A stretch of 64,000 nucleotides of DNA, taken from NCBI RefSeq assembly GCF_017874615.1, contig NZ_JAGIKV010000002.1:124001-188000 (forward strand). The letters run 5' to 3'. Position 1 is the first letter of the stretch. Each line of letters begins with the position of its first letter. The DNA comes from Paenibacillus xylanexedens. GTDB taxonomy: Bacteria > Bacillota > Bacilli > Paenibacillales > Paenibacillaceae. The notes below the pieces were generated by a model that saw only the letters and a program-made list of their open reading frames with translations, was not told the DNA's origin and made no database searches. This document shows, piece by piece, positions 17,752 to 25,863 of this stretch. Made by a program: the position numbers and the translations under genes.

Positions 17752-19347
17752 CTAGAATTTATCGTTTAGCTCATCCAGATAAGGTTGAACCAGGGACATT
17801 TTACTGTTTACCCATTCTTTCCAGTTTGCCTCTAGATCTCCGTTTTTGAGGATCAAGTTGGCATATTCATTCTGGTAGTCGAATGAAGCCTGACTCTTAG
17901 CTTTGGAATCGTACAGGTTGACATCCCAATCGTATGTTGCAAGGGATTTACCTTCTGTACCGAGTTTTGCTTTTTCTTCGAACAATTTCACGGCTCTATC
18001 ACGGTAATCTTTTTTGATTGCAGGGTTTACAACACTGAAGTCGTCACCAAGCAGATACAGACCTTCGAAACGTGCTGGATATTTATCTTCCAATACCGTT
18101 CCTTCTGGCAACAAGCTAACGAGTTCGTTGTTTTCATCATATTTCCAATCTTTTCCTTCAAAGCCCATGTTGATGAGCAACTGTCCTTCTTTTGTTGCAG
18201 AGTAATCGATCAGATCCATGATCCGTTCGAATTTCTCGTCACTAATCTCCGGATTGAAGATCAATGCAGACCAGAAGTTGGCTTGTTCCATGTTACGGTA
18301 TTTACCGTCATCGCCTACTACGATTGCTGTGTGTACCAGTTCATCACTATCTACACCCAGATTTTTTTTCATATCGGAATCCAGACCTTGTCTGTAGGAA
18401 GCCAGTCCGCCCAGACTTGTTACAGCAGCTGTACCTGTTACTTTGAAGTTGTTTTGACCTTCATTGTTTTTCCATGTGTAGAACTCAGGATTGAGCAGTC
18501 CGTCTTTATAGGCTTTTTGCATCAATTTAAGTCCTGTCAGCGTTTCAGGATCTGCTGGTCCCCAGTGGAATTGGCCATCTTCACCTTTGTAGAACGGAGA
18601 ATCAGTCATGGCATGCACACTGTTTGGCATAATCATGTTTGTCATGGCATCTGCCGCATTGTAGGACAGAGGTACAAGTTTGTTACCCACTTTGCCTGGA
18701 TCTTTTTCTTTCACTAGCGCAGCATATTCATTCAATTCGGTTGTTGTATAAGCATCTTTCAGTTCAAAACCAACTGCTTCAGCCCAGTCTTTACGAAGCG
18801 CAATGACACCAATTTGGTTCGTCAGTGGGTCAGCCGGTTTGTTCTCGAAGTAGATTGGTCTAGGCAGGACATATGTTCCACCTGTCAATTCTTCCAACTT
18901 GTCTCCAAGACCCGTCAAATTGTAAGCTGCTGCCACGTTAGGCCAGCGTTCTTTCCAGTCATCCGGGAATTTGTAGAACAAACCTTGTTCAATGCTGTTA
19001 ATGGCATCGCCATGTACGTAGTTCCATACCGCTACATCCGGCAAGTCGCCAGAGTTGATCCACAGACGAAGCTTCTCGCCCCATGAATCCCAATCGATAT
19101 AGTTGTAGTCCCATGTTAAATTAAATTTGTCTGTCCAGAACTTGTGGAAGTCATTATCCAGGTTCCCGTTTTTGATTTCTGTCAGGTTAGCTACAGAGAT
19201 GGTCAGGTTGTCTTTGTAATTTCCCTCTGCATCTTTTTCGTTACCACCTGAAGCTCCTTGACTGGAACAAGCGGTCACCATCAGCATAACTACACTAAGC
19301 GTGATGGCAAAGAGAGCTCTTACTGACAACTTTTTGTTCGTTTTCAT
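17752..19347 (-). CDS. Sugar ABC transporter substrate-binding lipoprotein (LplA type)
   Basis: 531 residues. Signal peptide with lipobox MVTAC (Cys27), so a lipoprotein anchored to the outer face of the membrane. The mature part is a family-1-type extracellular solute-binding protein of the long LplA/YtcQ class, with many aromatic residues for sugar stacking. It delivers oligosaccharide to the two permeases encoded just upstream. GGGGG precedes the ATG. No ATPase gene is in the operon; such CUT1 systems usually borrow a shared MsmX-type ATPase. The ligand is probably a plant-derived beta-linked oligosaccharide, inferred from the GH3 neighbour. Confidence 0.93.
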   Translation of the reverse strand: MKTNKKLSVRALFAITLSVVMLMVTACSSQGASGGNEKDAEGNYKDNLTISVANLTEIKNGNLDNDFHKFWTDKFNLTWDYNYIDWDSWGEKLRLWINSGDLPDVAVWNYVHGDAINSIEQGLFYKFPDDWKERWPNVAAAYNLTGLGDKLEELTGGTYVLPRPIYFENKPADPLTNQIGVIALRKDWAEAVGFELKDAYTTTELNEYAALVKEKDPGKVGNKLVPLSYNAADAMTNMIMPNSVHAMTDSPFYKGEDGQFHWGPADPETLTGLKLMQKAYKDGLLNPEFYTWKNNEGQNNFKVTGTAAVTSLGGLASYRQGLDSDMKKNLGVDSDELVHTAIVVGDDGKYRNMEQANFWSALIFNPEISDEKFERIMDLIDYSATKEGQLLINMGFEGKDWKYDENNELVSLLPEGTVLEDKYPARFEGLYLLGDDFSVVNPAIKKDYRDRAVKLFEEKAKLGTEGKSLATYDWDVNLYDSKAKSQASFDYQNEYANLILKNGDLEANWKEWVNSKMSLVQPYLDELNDKF

Positions 19348-19400
19348 GTTTTACCCCCATGTTTTTTAGTAGAATTTTATTGCAAAATCCTATACGTATA

Positions 19401-20303
19401 TCAGGTCTTGATTGCCCCTGTTAATACCCCTTTGGCAAAGTGTTTTTGCAGCATTGGGAAGAAACACATAATTGGTACCATGGTGACAAATACGGCTGCC
19501 ATCTTCATGCCCATTGAGAAGTTGCTTGCCTGGGCAGCATCCACACTGGATGCATTGGATGCATTCGTCGTAGATGTCACGATAATATTTCGGAGTACAT
19601 TCTGGAGCGGTAACTGATCCGCTTTTCGAAGGAATATCATCGCATCATACCAACTGTTCCAGTAAGCCACACCGTAGAACAACGTGATTGTAGCCATAAT
19701 TGGTGTAGCAAGCGGAAGAACAACAGAGAACAAAATTCTCCACTCTCCTGCTCCATCCAGTCTCGCCGATTCCATCAGCGATTCAGGCAAGGTGTAGAAG
19801 TAGTTCATCATCAGAATCATGTTAAACGCACTGAAGCTTCCCGCCAGGATAACGGACCACAGCGTACCTGTAAGATGAAGTGATTTCATGATCAGGTACA
19901 GCGGTACGATACCACCATTAAAGATCATGGTGAACAGCACCAGGAAAAAGAGAAATTTCTTAAACGGGAATTTGTTGCGACTAAGTCCATATGCCATGCT
20001 TGTTGTCAGGAACAAGCTGAGTGGCAGGCCGATGACTAGCAATATAATTGTATTTTTATACCCTGTCAGAATCGTTCCGTCAGCGAACAATGCCTTGTAG
20101 GAATCCAATGTCCATTCTTTAGGGAACATCAAAAATGGATTGTCAGCATATTCTTTTTGTGTTGCAAACGAGATCATGATGACATTCCAGAACGGAATCA
20201 GGATCATCAGGGCAAGCACTAGTAATACGGCGAAAATAAAGTAATCGAGAAGTGTCATTTTTTCTGTACCAATTCTCGGTTTTTTGTTAGCTTTCTTGCT
20301 CAT
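19401..20303 (-). CDS. Sugar ABC transporter permease (LplC/MalG type)
   Basis: 300 residues with six predicted transmembrane helices and the ATPase-contact EAA loop, readable as SARLDGAGEWRILFSVVLPL. CUT1-family MalG-side permease; forms a heterodimer with the product of 20322-21281. GAGGAGG precedes the ATG. Same direction as its neighbours, with 18- and 53-base gaps. Confidence 0.93.
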   Translation of the reverse strand: MSKKANKKPRIGTEKMTLLDYFIFAVLLVLALMILIPFWNVIMISFATQKEYADNPFLMFPKEWTLDSYKALFADGTILTGYKNTIILLVIGLPLSLFLTTSMAYGLSRNKFPFKKFLFFLVLFTMIFNGGIVPLYLIMKSLHLTGTLWSVILAGSFSAFNMILMMNYFYTLPESLMESARLDGAGEWRILFSVVLPLATPIMATITLFYGVAYWNSWYDAMIFLRKADQLPLQNVLRNIIVTSTTNASNASSVDAAQASNFSMGMKMAAVFVTMVPIMCFFPMLQKHFAKGVLTGAIKT

Positions 20304-20321
20304 CTCATTTTTCCTCCTCTC

Positions 20322-21281
20322 TTATCGGAACAAACCGTCTCCGCCAAGCCACTTGGCAAATCTGTCAGCAAGAAGCAGCAAGGCCATATTCACCAGGGAA
20401 CGGAACAAGCTGACCGCTGTCGAGAATGAGAAATCGGTAGATGACTGGAACGTAATCCGATAGATATATACATCGAGTACTTCCGATACATTTTTGGTAG
20501 CGGCATTTGCCAAGTTGAATATCTGGTCAAACCCGGAAGACATCAATCCACCAACCGAGAGAATAAACATGATTGTGATGGTTGGAAGGATGTTCGGTAA
20601 AGTAATTTTGAACATCTGTTGCATACGGGAAGCCCCGTCAATCTGTGCTGATTCATACTGATCCTGATCAATACCGGAAATGGCAGCCAGGAATATAATC
20701 GCGCCCCATCCACTTGATTTCCAAATATCAGTCAACAGCAACATGGGTACAAAGTTGGATTCAGACCCCAGGAAGTTAATCGTTGGCAATCCGAGTAATC
20801 CGAGCGCGCTATTTACCAGTCCGTCATATGCCAGCACATTGATGACTACCCCGGATACGATGATCCAGGACAGGAAGTGCGGGAACGTAAGAACGGTTTG
20901 GAATAATTTTTTTCCTCTGCGCATCCGCAATTCATTCAGCAACAGCGCCAGAATGATCGGGAACGGGAACTGAATAATCAGTTTCAGAATATTGATGTAC
21001 AGCGTACGCCATACTGCGTCGATAAAGGTTGGATCACGGAAAACATATTTGAAGTTCTCGAATCCGCTCCATGGACTTCCCCAGATGCCCAGGTTGGCTT
21101 TGTAATCTTTGAATGCCAGAGACAGGCCACCCATCGGCATGTAGGCAAACAGAATTAGCCAGACAAGCCCCGGAATAAGCAGGGTGTATGTCATTCGGTG
21201 CTTCCAGATTTCAGTCCAGAGCGAATTGCCCTTCACGTTTCCCTTCAGCTTTTTGCTAGGTCCTTCGGCTGCAGGTTTCAC
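20322..21281 (-). CDS. Sugar ABC transporter permease (LplB/MalF type)
   Basis: 319 residues, multi-pass, with EAA loop YESAQIDGASRMQQMFKITL. MalF-side partner of the other permease. Two starts are possible: GTG at 21281, with AGGAG 7 bases upstream, used here; or GTG at 21296, overlapping the esterase stop by four bases (GTGA) but lacking its own ribosome binding site. Either way it is tightly coupled to the esterase gene. Confidence 0.9.
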   Translation of the reverse strand: MKPAAEGPSKKLKGNVKGNSLWTEIWKHRMTYTLLIPGLVWLILFAYMPMGGLSLAFKDYKANLGIWGSPWSGFENFKYVFRDPTFIDAVWRTLYINILKLIIQFPFPIILALLLNELRMRRGKKLFQTVLTFPHFLSWIIVSGVVINVLAYDGLVNSALGLLGLPTINFLGSESNFVPMLLLTDIWKSSGWGAIIFLAAISGIDQDQYESAQIDGASRMQQMFKITLPNILPTITIMFILSVGGLMSSGFDQIFNLANAATKNVSEVLDVYIYRITFQSSTDFSFSTAVSLFRSLVNMALLLLADRFAKWLGGDGLFR

Positions 21282-21292
21282 ATTGCATCTCC

Positions 21293-22057
21293 TCACTCTA
21301 CTATGGTCTTGTCGTTGTACAGAAAATCAAACATCGTTCTCAGGTGGTGCTCCCAAAATTTCCATTCATGAGCCCCCGGCGTCTCCACATACCGAAAATC
21401 AAAGGCAGTCCCCTGCATGTATCTCGCATAGTCGCGATTCATCTCTACAAAGGGGTCACTATCGCCACAGCAACTGAGGATATCAGGTAAAGGAACACCC
21501 TGTTCCAGCAGCTTGGCCGACAGTGCGTAAATATCCTGATCGGCTTTCACCTGTAAACGTTCTCCAAAAACCGCTTTCATTTCCTTGATCATGGTCGCTG
21601 GCATATGGGGATCATGAAGTCGTGTCTGAATATCCGTTACGCCGGATAGAGACACTACTTTGCGATATCGCTCTGGATAAGTTAGTCCACATTTCAGTGC
21701 ACCATATCCACCCATGGATAAACCGGCGACGTATGTTTTCTCCGGATCAGGATTCAGATTGAGCAGACGCTTGCATATTTCAGGTAACTCCTGAGTGATG
21801 TAGTGGAAGTAATTCAGGCCGTATTCCATATCGGTGTAATAGCTTCGATTCGCTTCCGGCATAATGATCATACAGCCATATTGCGCTGCATACATCTCAA
21901 TTGTGGTTAACCGCTGCCAGGTACTCGCATTATCGCCTGCCCCGTGCAACAGATATAGTGTACCGCCTGAAGTCTCTCCGGAGTCACTGGACACAACATG
22001 TATGCTGGTATTCATGCATAAGGTTGGCGATCCAGTTTCGATCGTTATATGTGCCAT
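21293..22057 (-). CDS. Alpha/beta-hydrolase esterase (tributyrin/acetyl-esterase family)
   Basis: 254 residues from the ATG at 22057, with GAGGGG upstream; the frame is open to 22078. Serine esterase of the esterase-D/EstA-like family. Nucleophile Ser114 in AGLSMGGYGA; LYLLHGAGDN holds the oxyanion-hole region; the acid is probably in DSDPF and the catalytic His in GAHEWKFW. No signal peptide, so it acts inside the cell. First gene of the operon, with transport and GH3 genes behind it, it probably removes acetyl or aromatic acyl side groups from imported oligosaccharides; this is context-based. Confidence 0.88.
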   Translation of the reverse strand: MAHITIETGSPTLCMNTSIHVVSSDSGETSGGTLYLLHGAGDNASTWQRLTTIEMYAAQYGCMIIMPEANRSYYTDMEYGLNYFHYITQELPEICKRLLNLNPDPEKTYVAGLSMGGYGALKCGLTYPERYRKVVSLSGVTDIQTRLHDPHMPATMIKEMKAVFGERLQVKADQDIYALSAKLLEQGVPLPDILSCCGDSDPFVEMNRDYARYMQGTAFDFRYVETPGAHEWKFWEHHLRTMFDFLYNDKTIVE

Positions 22058-22159
22058 CAATGTAACCCCTCTCATCATCGCCTGCTGTCTTTACTCATTC
22101 GTTTCTCTGGCGTTGGATTGCAGGCTGTTGTAGATTCCCTTGTATTACGATGGGTTATC

Positions 22160-22296
22160 GAAACGATTTTCTCGAATCGTTTCAAAACATAGCCAACGTT
22201 GATTCACATGGACTTCATTACAACACTTTTAATGTGGAAGCGATTTCTTCGAATCGTTTCGAATAAATCATAAGCCCGATGAGTAAATCCTGTCAA
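22160..22296 (-). promoter_or_regulatory. Carbohydrate operon promoter with two matching operators
   Basis: Reading leftward: -35 TTGACA (22291-22296), 18-base spacer, -10 TATGAT (22267-22272). Operator 1 (22237-22260) covers the expected start of transcription: GAAGCGATT-N6-AATCGTTTC. Operator 2 (22160-22183) lies about 77 bases downstream in the leader: GAAACGATT-N6-AATCGTTTC, a perfect palindrome. The halves are identical apart from one base. Two sites of one design at this spacing suggest cooperative or looping repression, most likely by the operon's own LacI-type protein. Confidence 0.75.
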
Positions 22297-22418
22297 TAAC
22301 CTTTTTACAAATTTCGCGTTTTTTTCTCGAAAAAATGCTCTTTTAAGTCTAAATTTGCGTCCAAAGACACTATTATTACGAAAAAATGAAAATTTAGTAA
22401 GTGCTATTACAACTTTAA

Positions 22419-22484
22419 TTGACACCAAACCAGGTTTATACTAACATGGGTTCTGATTTTGCATTCGAATTACGGAAACGTTTC
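22419..22484 (+). promoter_or_regulatory. Serine hydrolase promoter with GAAACGTTTC operator
   Basis: TTGACA (22419-22424), 17-base spacer, TAACAT (22442-22447). About 20 bases past the expected start lies the perfect 10-bp palindrome GAAACGTTTC (22475-22484), a LacI/CcpA-type core, where a bound protein would block elongation. It is about 290 bases from the divergent carbohydrate operon promoter. Confidence 0.55.
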
Positions 22485-22530
22485 ACCAACCGATTTTACT
22501 CAGGTTTCACCTGATATTAGGGAGGTTAAT

Positions 22531-23448
22531 ATGTCTGAGCAACTCAAAGGTTTCATTCATACGATTACGGAGCAACAATTGAACGTTTTTTCCATTCGTA
22601 TATTACAAAAAGGGCATCTGCTTGCCCATTGGGACCGGGATAAGGATCAGCGCAGGGTACAACATTCCATCAGTAAATCCTTTACGTGTATGGCCGTTGG
22701 TCTTGCTCTTGAAGAAGGTCTGATACATCTGGATGCGACACTTGGTGATTATTTCTCTTATGATCATGTACCCGTTGCACAACGCAATCTCCCATCGCCG
22801 CAAGAATTGAGACTGCGTGATCTTCTCCGAATGACTTCGGGTCATGACTCTCCCCCTCTTTGGGCTGATGAACGAGCTTCATTGACTGAAAAGGACTGGG
22901 CGAAATATTATATGTCTCTGCCTCTGGACCGGGTACCTGGAGAACAATTTACATATAGCAGCGGGGATACATTTATGATCTCAGCCATGCTACAGGCTGC
23001 TACCGGCCAAACCGTGAAAGATTACCTGACTCCACGGTTATTTGATCCGCTTGGCATTCATGATGTAGAGTGGGAGACCTCTCCACTAGGGGTAACACTC
23101 GGCTGTGCAGGTCTTTGGATAAGTAATGAGGAACTGAGTCGATTTGGACAGTTACTGCTGCAGGAGGGCCTTTGGGAAGGCACACAGCTTGTACCTGCGG
23201 ATTGGATCAGACAGGCTACGTCCCAGCAGATCGAAACGACTGGAGACGGAGATTGGGGAAAAGGTTACGGGTATCAGTTCTGGATGTGTTCCCATGATGC
23301 TTACCGCGCCGATGGCGCCTATGGTCAGTTGTGTATTGTAATTCCCTCAAAGGAAGCTGTCATATGTATTAATAGTGAGGAAGAAAATATGCAAGGCATC
23401 CTGAATGCTGTCTGGAATGAGGTTTTACCCCTTTACACTAAGCGTTAG
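22531..23448 (+). CDS. Serine hydrolase, beta-lactamase/transpeptidase-like (class C fold)
   Basis: 305 residues from the ATG at 22531, with GGGAGG upstream; the open frame reaches 22459. Penicillin-binding-protein-like serine hydrolase. Catalytic Ser46 and Lys49 in SISK; YSSGD serves as the Tyr motif. No signal peptide, so probably a cytosolic esterase or amidase rather than a true beta-lactamase. It is divergent from the carbohydrate operon, which together with its operator-like palindrome hints at involvement in carbohydrate-ester metabolism. Confidence 0.88.
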   Translation: MSEQLKGFIHTITEQQLNVFSIRILQKGHLLAHWDRDKDQRRVQHSISKSFTCMAVGLALEEGLIHLDATLGDYFSYDHVPVAQRNLPSPQELRLRDLLRMTSGHDSPPLWADERASLTEKDWAKYYMSLPLDRVPGEQFTYSSGDTFMISAMLQAATGQTVKDYLTPRLFDPLGIHDVEWETSPLGVTLGCAGLWISNEELSRFGQLLLQEGLWEGTQLVPADWIRQATSQQIETTGDGDWGKGYGYQFWMCSHDAYRADGAYGQLCIVIPSKEAVICINSEEENMQGILNAVWNEVLPLYTKR

Positions 23449-23502
23449 TCTACGTATTTTATCTTTTTTTAATTTGCAATTATGCCATCCGATTGAGAAT
23501 AA

Positions 23503-23543
23503 AACAAAAAAAACGCCACGGGGTCAATGGACCCCATGACGTT
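23503..23543 (-). terminator. Terminator of the abrB-like gene
   Basis: AACG-CCACGGGGTC (23512-23525) pairs with GACCCCATGACGTT (23530-23543), with two mismatched or wobble positions, followed leftward by a T-run. It may also stop the converging serine hydrolase transcript. Confidence 0.85.
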
Positions 23544-23548
23544 ATTTC

Positions 23549-23803
23549 TTATGCGTGTTGTGGAAGCTGAGTCATTTCATCTAAACATTGTGCGCATATG
23601 TAACGCTCTTTGAACTCGTTGACTTCCTCGATGGATCCGCAGAAAATACATTTTGGACGATATCTCTCCAAGATAATATGGTCCCCTTGTACTAAGATTT
23701 CTACAGGATCTCCCTCATTCATTTGATACCTTTTACGCAAAGATTTAGGCAATACGATCCTACCTAATTGGTCAACTTTGCGAACTACTCCAGCTGGCTT
23801 CAT
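23549..23803 (-). CDS. abrB: AbrB/SpoVT-family transition-state regulator with C-terminal zinc-ribbon motif
   Basis: 84 residues. The N-terminal swapped-hairpin DNA-binding domain is clear (GVVRKVDQLGRIVLPKSLRK, about residues 5-24). The C-terminal third has two CxxC pairs, CIFC and CAQC, about 18 residues apart, consistent with a small zinc ribbon; B. subtilis AbrB lacks this. Members repress many stationary-phase genes during growth. The gene is monocistronic. Target genes cannot be predicted. Confidence 0.9.
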   Translation of the reverse strand: MKPAGVVRKVDQLGRIVLPKSLRKRYQMNEGDPVEILVQGDHIILERYRPKCIFCGSIEEVNEFKERYICAQCLDEMTQLPQHA

Positions 23804-23970
23804 AGCTACGGCACACCTCTCCTATCTTACTCTAAATTTCTAGGTACATTTGTACTATGTTTATAGATTCGCCAAGATTTTGTCGAATCCTGCTGGAAAT
23901 AAACATTTTTTGTCCTTTTTTTTGAAAAATGTTTTTTTACCGAATTCTAGCCGTCATTTATAACCTAAAT

Positions 23971-24438
23971 TTATCCTTCTAACCCCGGGAAATTGAGCTG
24001 GCGTAACGCTTCATATACAATAATTGCTGCCGAATTGGACAGATTTAATGATCTAACGTCACCAGTCATTGGCATTTTCATGCATGTATCGGGATTCGCA
24101 GCAATTAATTCAGGTGGCAGGCCTTTAGTCTCTTTACCAAAAACGAGGAAATCCCCATCCTGAAAATTAAAATCACTGTATCGGTTCTTGGCCTTCGTAG
24201 TTGCGTAGAAGAAACGACCTTCCGAATATTTTTCCTGAACCTCAGCGAATGAGTCGTGGTATTCAATATGAACAGCATGCCAGTAGTCCAGCCCTGCCCG
24301 TTTCAATGTAGCATCATCTGTTCGAAATCCAAGTGGTCGTACGAGATGCAGATGGGTCCCGGTTGCCGCACAAGTACGCGAAATATTGCCTGTGTTCGCC
24401 GGAATTTCTGGTTCAACCAGAACGATGTGTAAAGCCAT
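23971..24438 (-). CDS. trmL: tRNA (cytidine(34)-2'-O)-methyltransferase
   Basis: 155 residues of SPOUT class with trefoil-knot motifs: LVFGKETKGLP, and GDVRSLNLSNSAAIIVYEALRQ for SAM binding at the C-terminus. Methylates the ribose of wobble C/U34 in tRNA-Leu isoacceptors. Length and N-terminus (MALHIVLVEPEIPANTGNI) match TrmL/CspR. An AAGGAG ribosome binding site supports the ATG. Own unit, downstream of the serC terminator. Confidence 0.93.
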   Translation of the reverse strand: MALHIVLVEPEIPANTGNISRTCAATGTHLHLVRPLGFRTDDATLKRAGLDYWHAVHIEYHDSFAEVQEKYSEGRFFYATTKAKNRYSDFNFQDGDFLVFGKETKGLPPELIAANPDTCMKMPMTGDVRSLNLSNSAAIIVYEALRQLNFPGLEG

Positions 24439-24488
24439 ATGTGTTCAATCTCCTTTTCATTTCATGTTGACGACAACCCTCTAATCTT

Positions 24489-24533
24489 AAAGAAAAGCCC
24501 TCCACACGTCAATGTGGAAGGCTCCCTATACTT
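24489..24533 (-). terminator. Terminator of serC
   Basis: AGCCCTCCACA (24496-24506) pairs with TGTGGAAGGCT (24523-24533), with one mismatch, followed leftward by TTTTCTTT. Confidence 0.8.
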
Positions 24534-24535
24534 AA

Positions 24536-25624
24536 TTATCCATTTGTCTTCTGGAAGTGGCTCATGAAGTCTGTCAGTGCCTTAACACTCTCATAAGGAG
24601 CAGCATTATAAATGGAGGCACGGAGACCACCCACACTGCGATGTCCTTTCAGACCTACAAATCCTTCTTCCTCAGATGCTTTGATGAACTTTTTCTCCAG
24701 TTCCTCAGAAGCAAGACGGAAGGTTACATTCATGAGGGAACGATCTTCTACTTCCACACAACCACGGTAGAAATCACCGGAAGAATCAATTGTGTTATAG
24801 AGCAATTCCGCTTTTTTCGTATTTTTTTGCTCAATACCAGCCAATCCGCCCTGTTCTTCAATCCATTTCAATACTTCATTCACCATATATACCGAGAAGG
24901 ATGGCGGCGTATTGTACAGGGAGTTGTTATCTACATGTGTGCTGTAACGAAGCATGGTTGGAATCGTTTTAGGCGATTCGCTCACCAGTTCCTCACGAGC
25001 AATTACAACCGTAATTCCGGATGGACCCAGGTTCTTCTGTGCACCCGCGTAGATCATGCCGAACTGATTAAGATCGAATGGTTTACAGAAAATATCACTC
25101 GACATGTCCGCAATCAGAGGTACTGAACCGGTATCCGGGAACGACTTGAATTGCGTACCTTCAATCGTTTCGTTGGAAGTCAGATGCACATATGCCGTAC
25201 GTTCTGGCAAACTCAGATTCGAAACATCCGGCAATTTCATGAATTTCTCTGCTTCCGAAGATGCAGCAACATGCGTCTCGCCGATCAACTTCGCCTCAGA
25301 CAGAGCCTTCTTCGCCCAGCTGCCAGTCATCACGTAACTTGCAGTCTGCCTTGCACCGAGCAGGTTCATTGGCAACATCGCGAACTGAGTGCTTGCACCG
25401 CCCTGCAGAAAGAGAACCTTGTATCCTTTTGGATTGCCTAGAAGCGACAACAACCGCTCCTGAGCTTCATTATGTACAGACTCATACACCGCTCCACGGT
25501 GAGACATCTCCATAATCGACATGCCTGTATTACGAAAATCTACAAATTCCACCTGTGCACGCTCCAGTACCTCAAGTGGTAACGCCGCAGGTCCTGCATT
25601 AAAGTTATACGCTCTTTTTGTCAC
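24536..25624 (-). CDS. serC: Phosphoserine aminotransferase
   Basis: 362 residues from a GTG at 25624; upstream in-frame ATGs exist (25660), but family members begin (M)TKRAYNFNAGPAALP as seen here, and GGGGG precedes the GTG. Converts 3-phosphohydroxypyruvate and glutamate to phosphoserine in serine synthesis, and may act in pyridoxal phosphate synthesis. PLP lysine in YAGAQKNLGPSG; C-terminal GHRSVGGLRASIYNA matches. Monocistronic with its own terminator. Confidence 0.95.
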   Translation of the reverse strand: MTKRAYNFNAGPAALPLEVLERAQVEFVDFRNTGMSIMEMSHRGAVYESVHNEAQERLLSLLGNPKGYKVLFLQGGASTQFAMLPMNLLGARQTASYVMTGSWAKKALSEAKLIGETHVAASSEAEKFMKLPDVSNLSLPERTAYVHLTSNETIEGTQFKSFPDTGSVPLIADMSSDIFCKPFDLNQFGMIYAGAQKNLGPSGITVVIAREELVSESPKTIPTMLRYSTHVDNNSLYNTPPSFSVYMVNEVLKWIEEQGGLAGIEQKNTKKAELLYNTIDSSGDFYRGCVEVEDRSLMNVTFRLASEELEKKFIKASEEEGFVGLKGHRSVGGLRASIYNAAPYESVKALTDFMSHFQKTNG

Positions 25625-25797
25625 AAAATCCCCCGCCCTTTCCATCCGTAACTCTGACATACAAAGTGAATATTATCGCTATGATATCAGTATTCTCTAT
25701 CTGCTTCAAGGGCAATATGCACTGAAGTGTTGAATTCAGGTCATCAAATTCCTTTATCACCCTGCAAAGTTAAAGCACTACATTGTTTAATTCAAGG

Positions 25798-25831
25798 AAA
25801 AGCCTCCGAGAGCGTGTCCCGGAGGCTTTAA
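25798..25831 (-). terminator. Terminator of glnA
   Basis: AAAGCCTCC (25799-25807) and GGAGGCTTT (25821-25829) form a perfect 9-bp stem with a 13-base loop. The following T-run is short (TTTTCCTT leftward). Confidence 0.75.
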
Positions 25832-25863
25832 GTTGGAACAAAAACTGTTCCGACCTCGACCGA

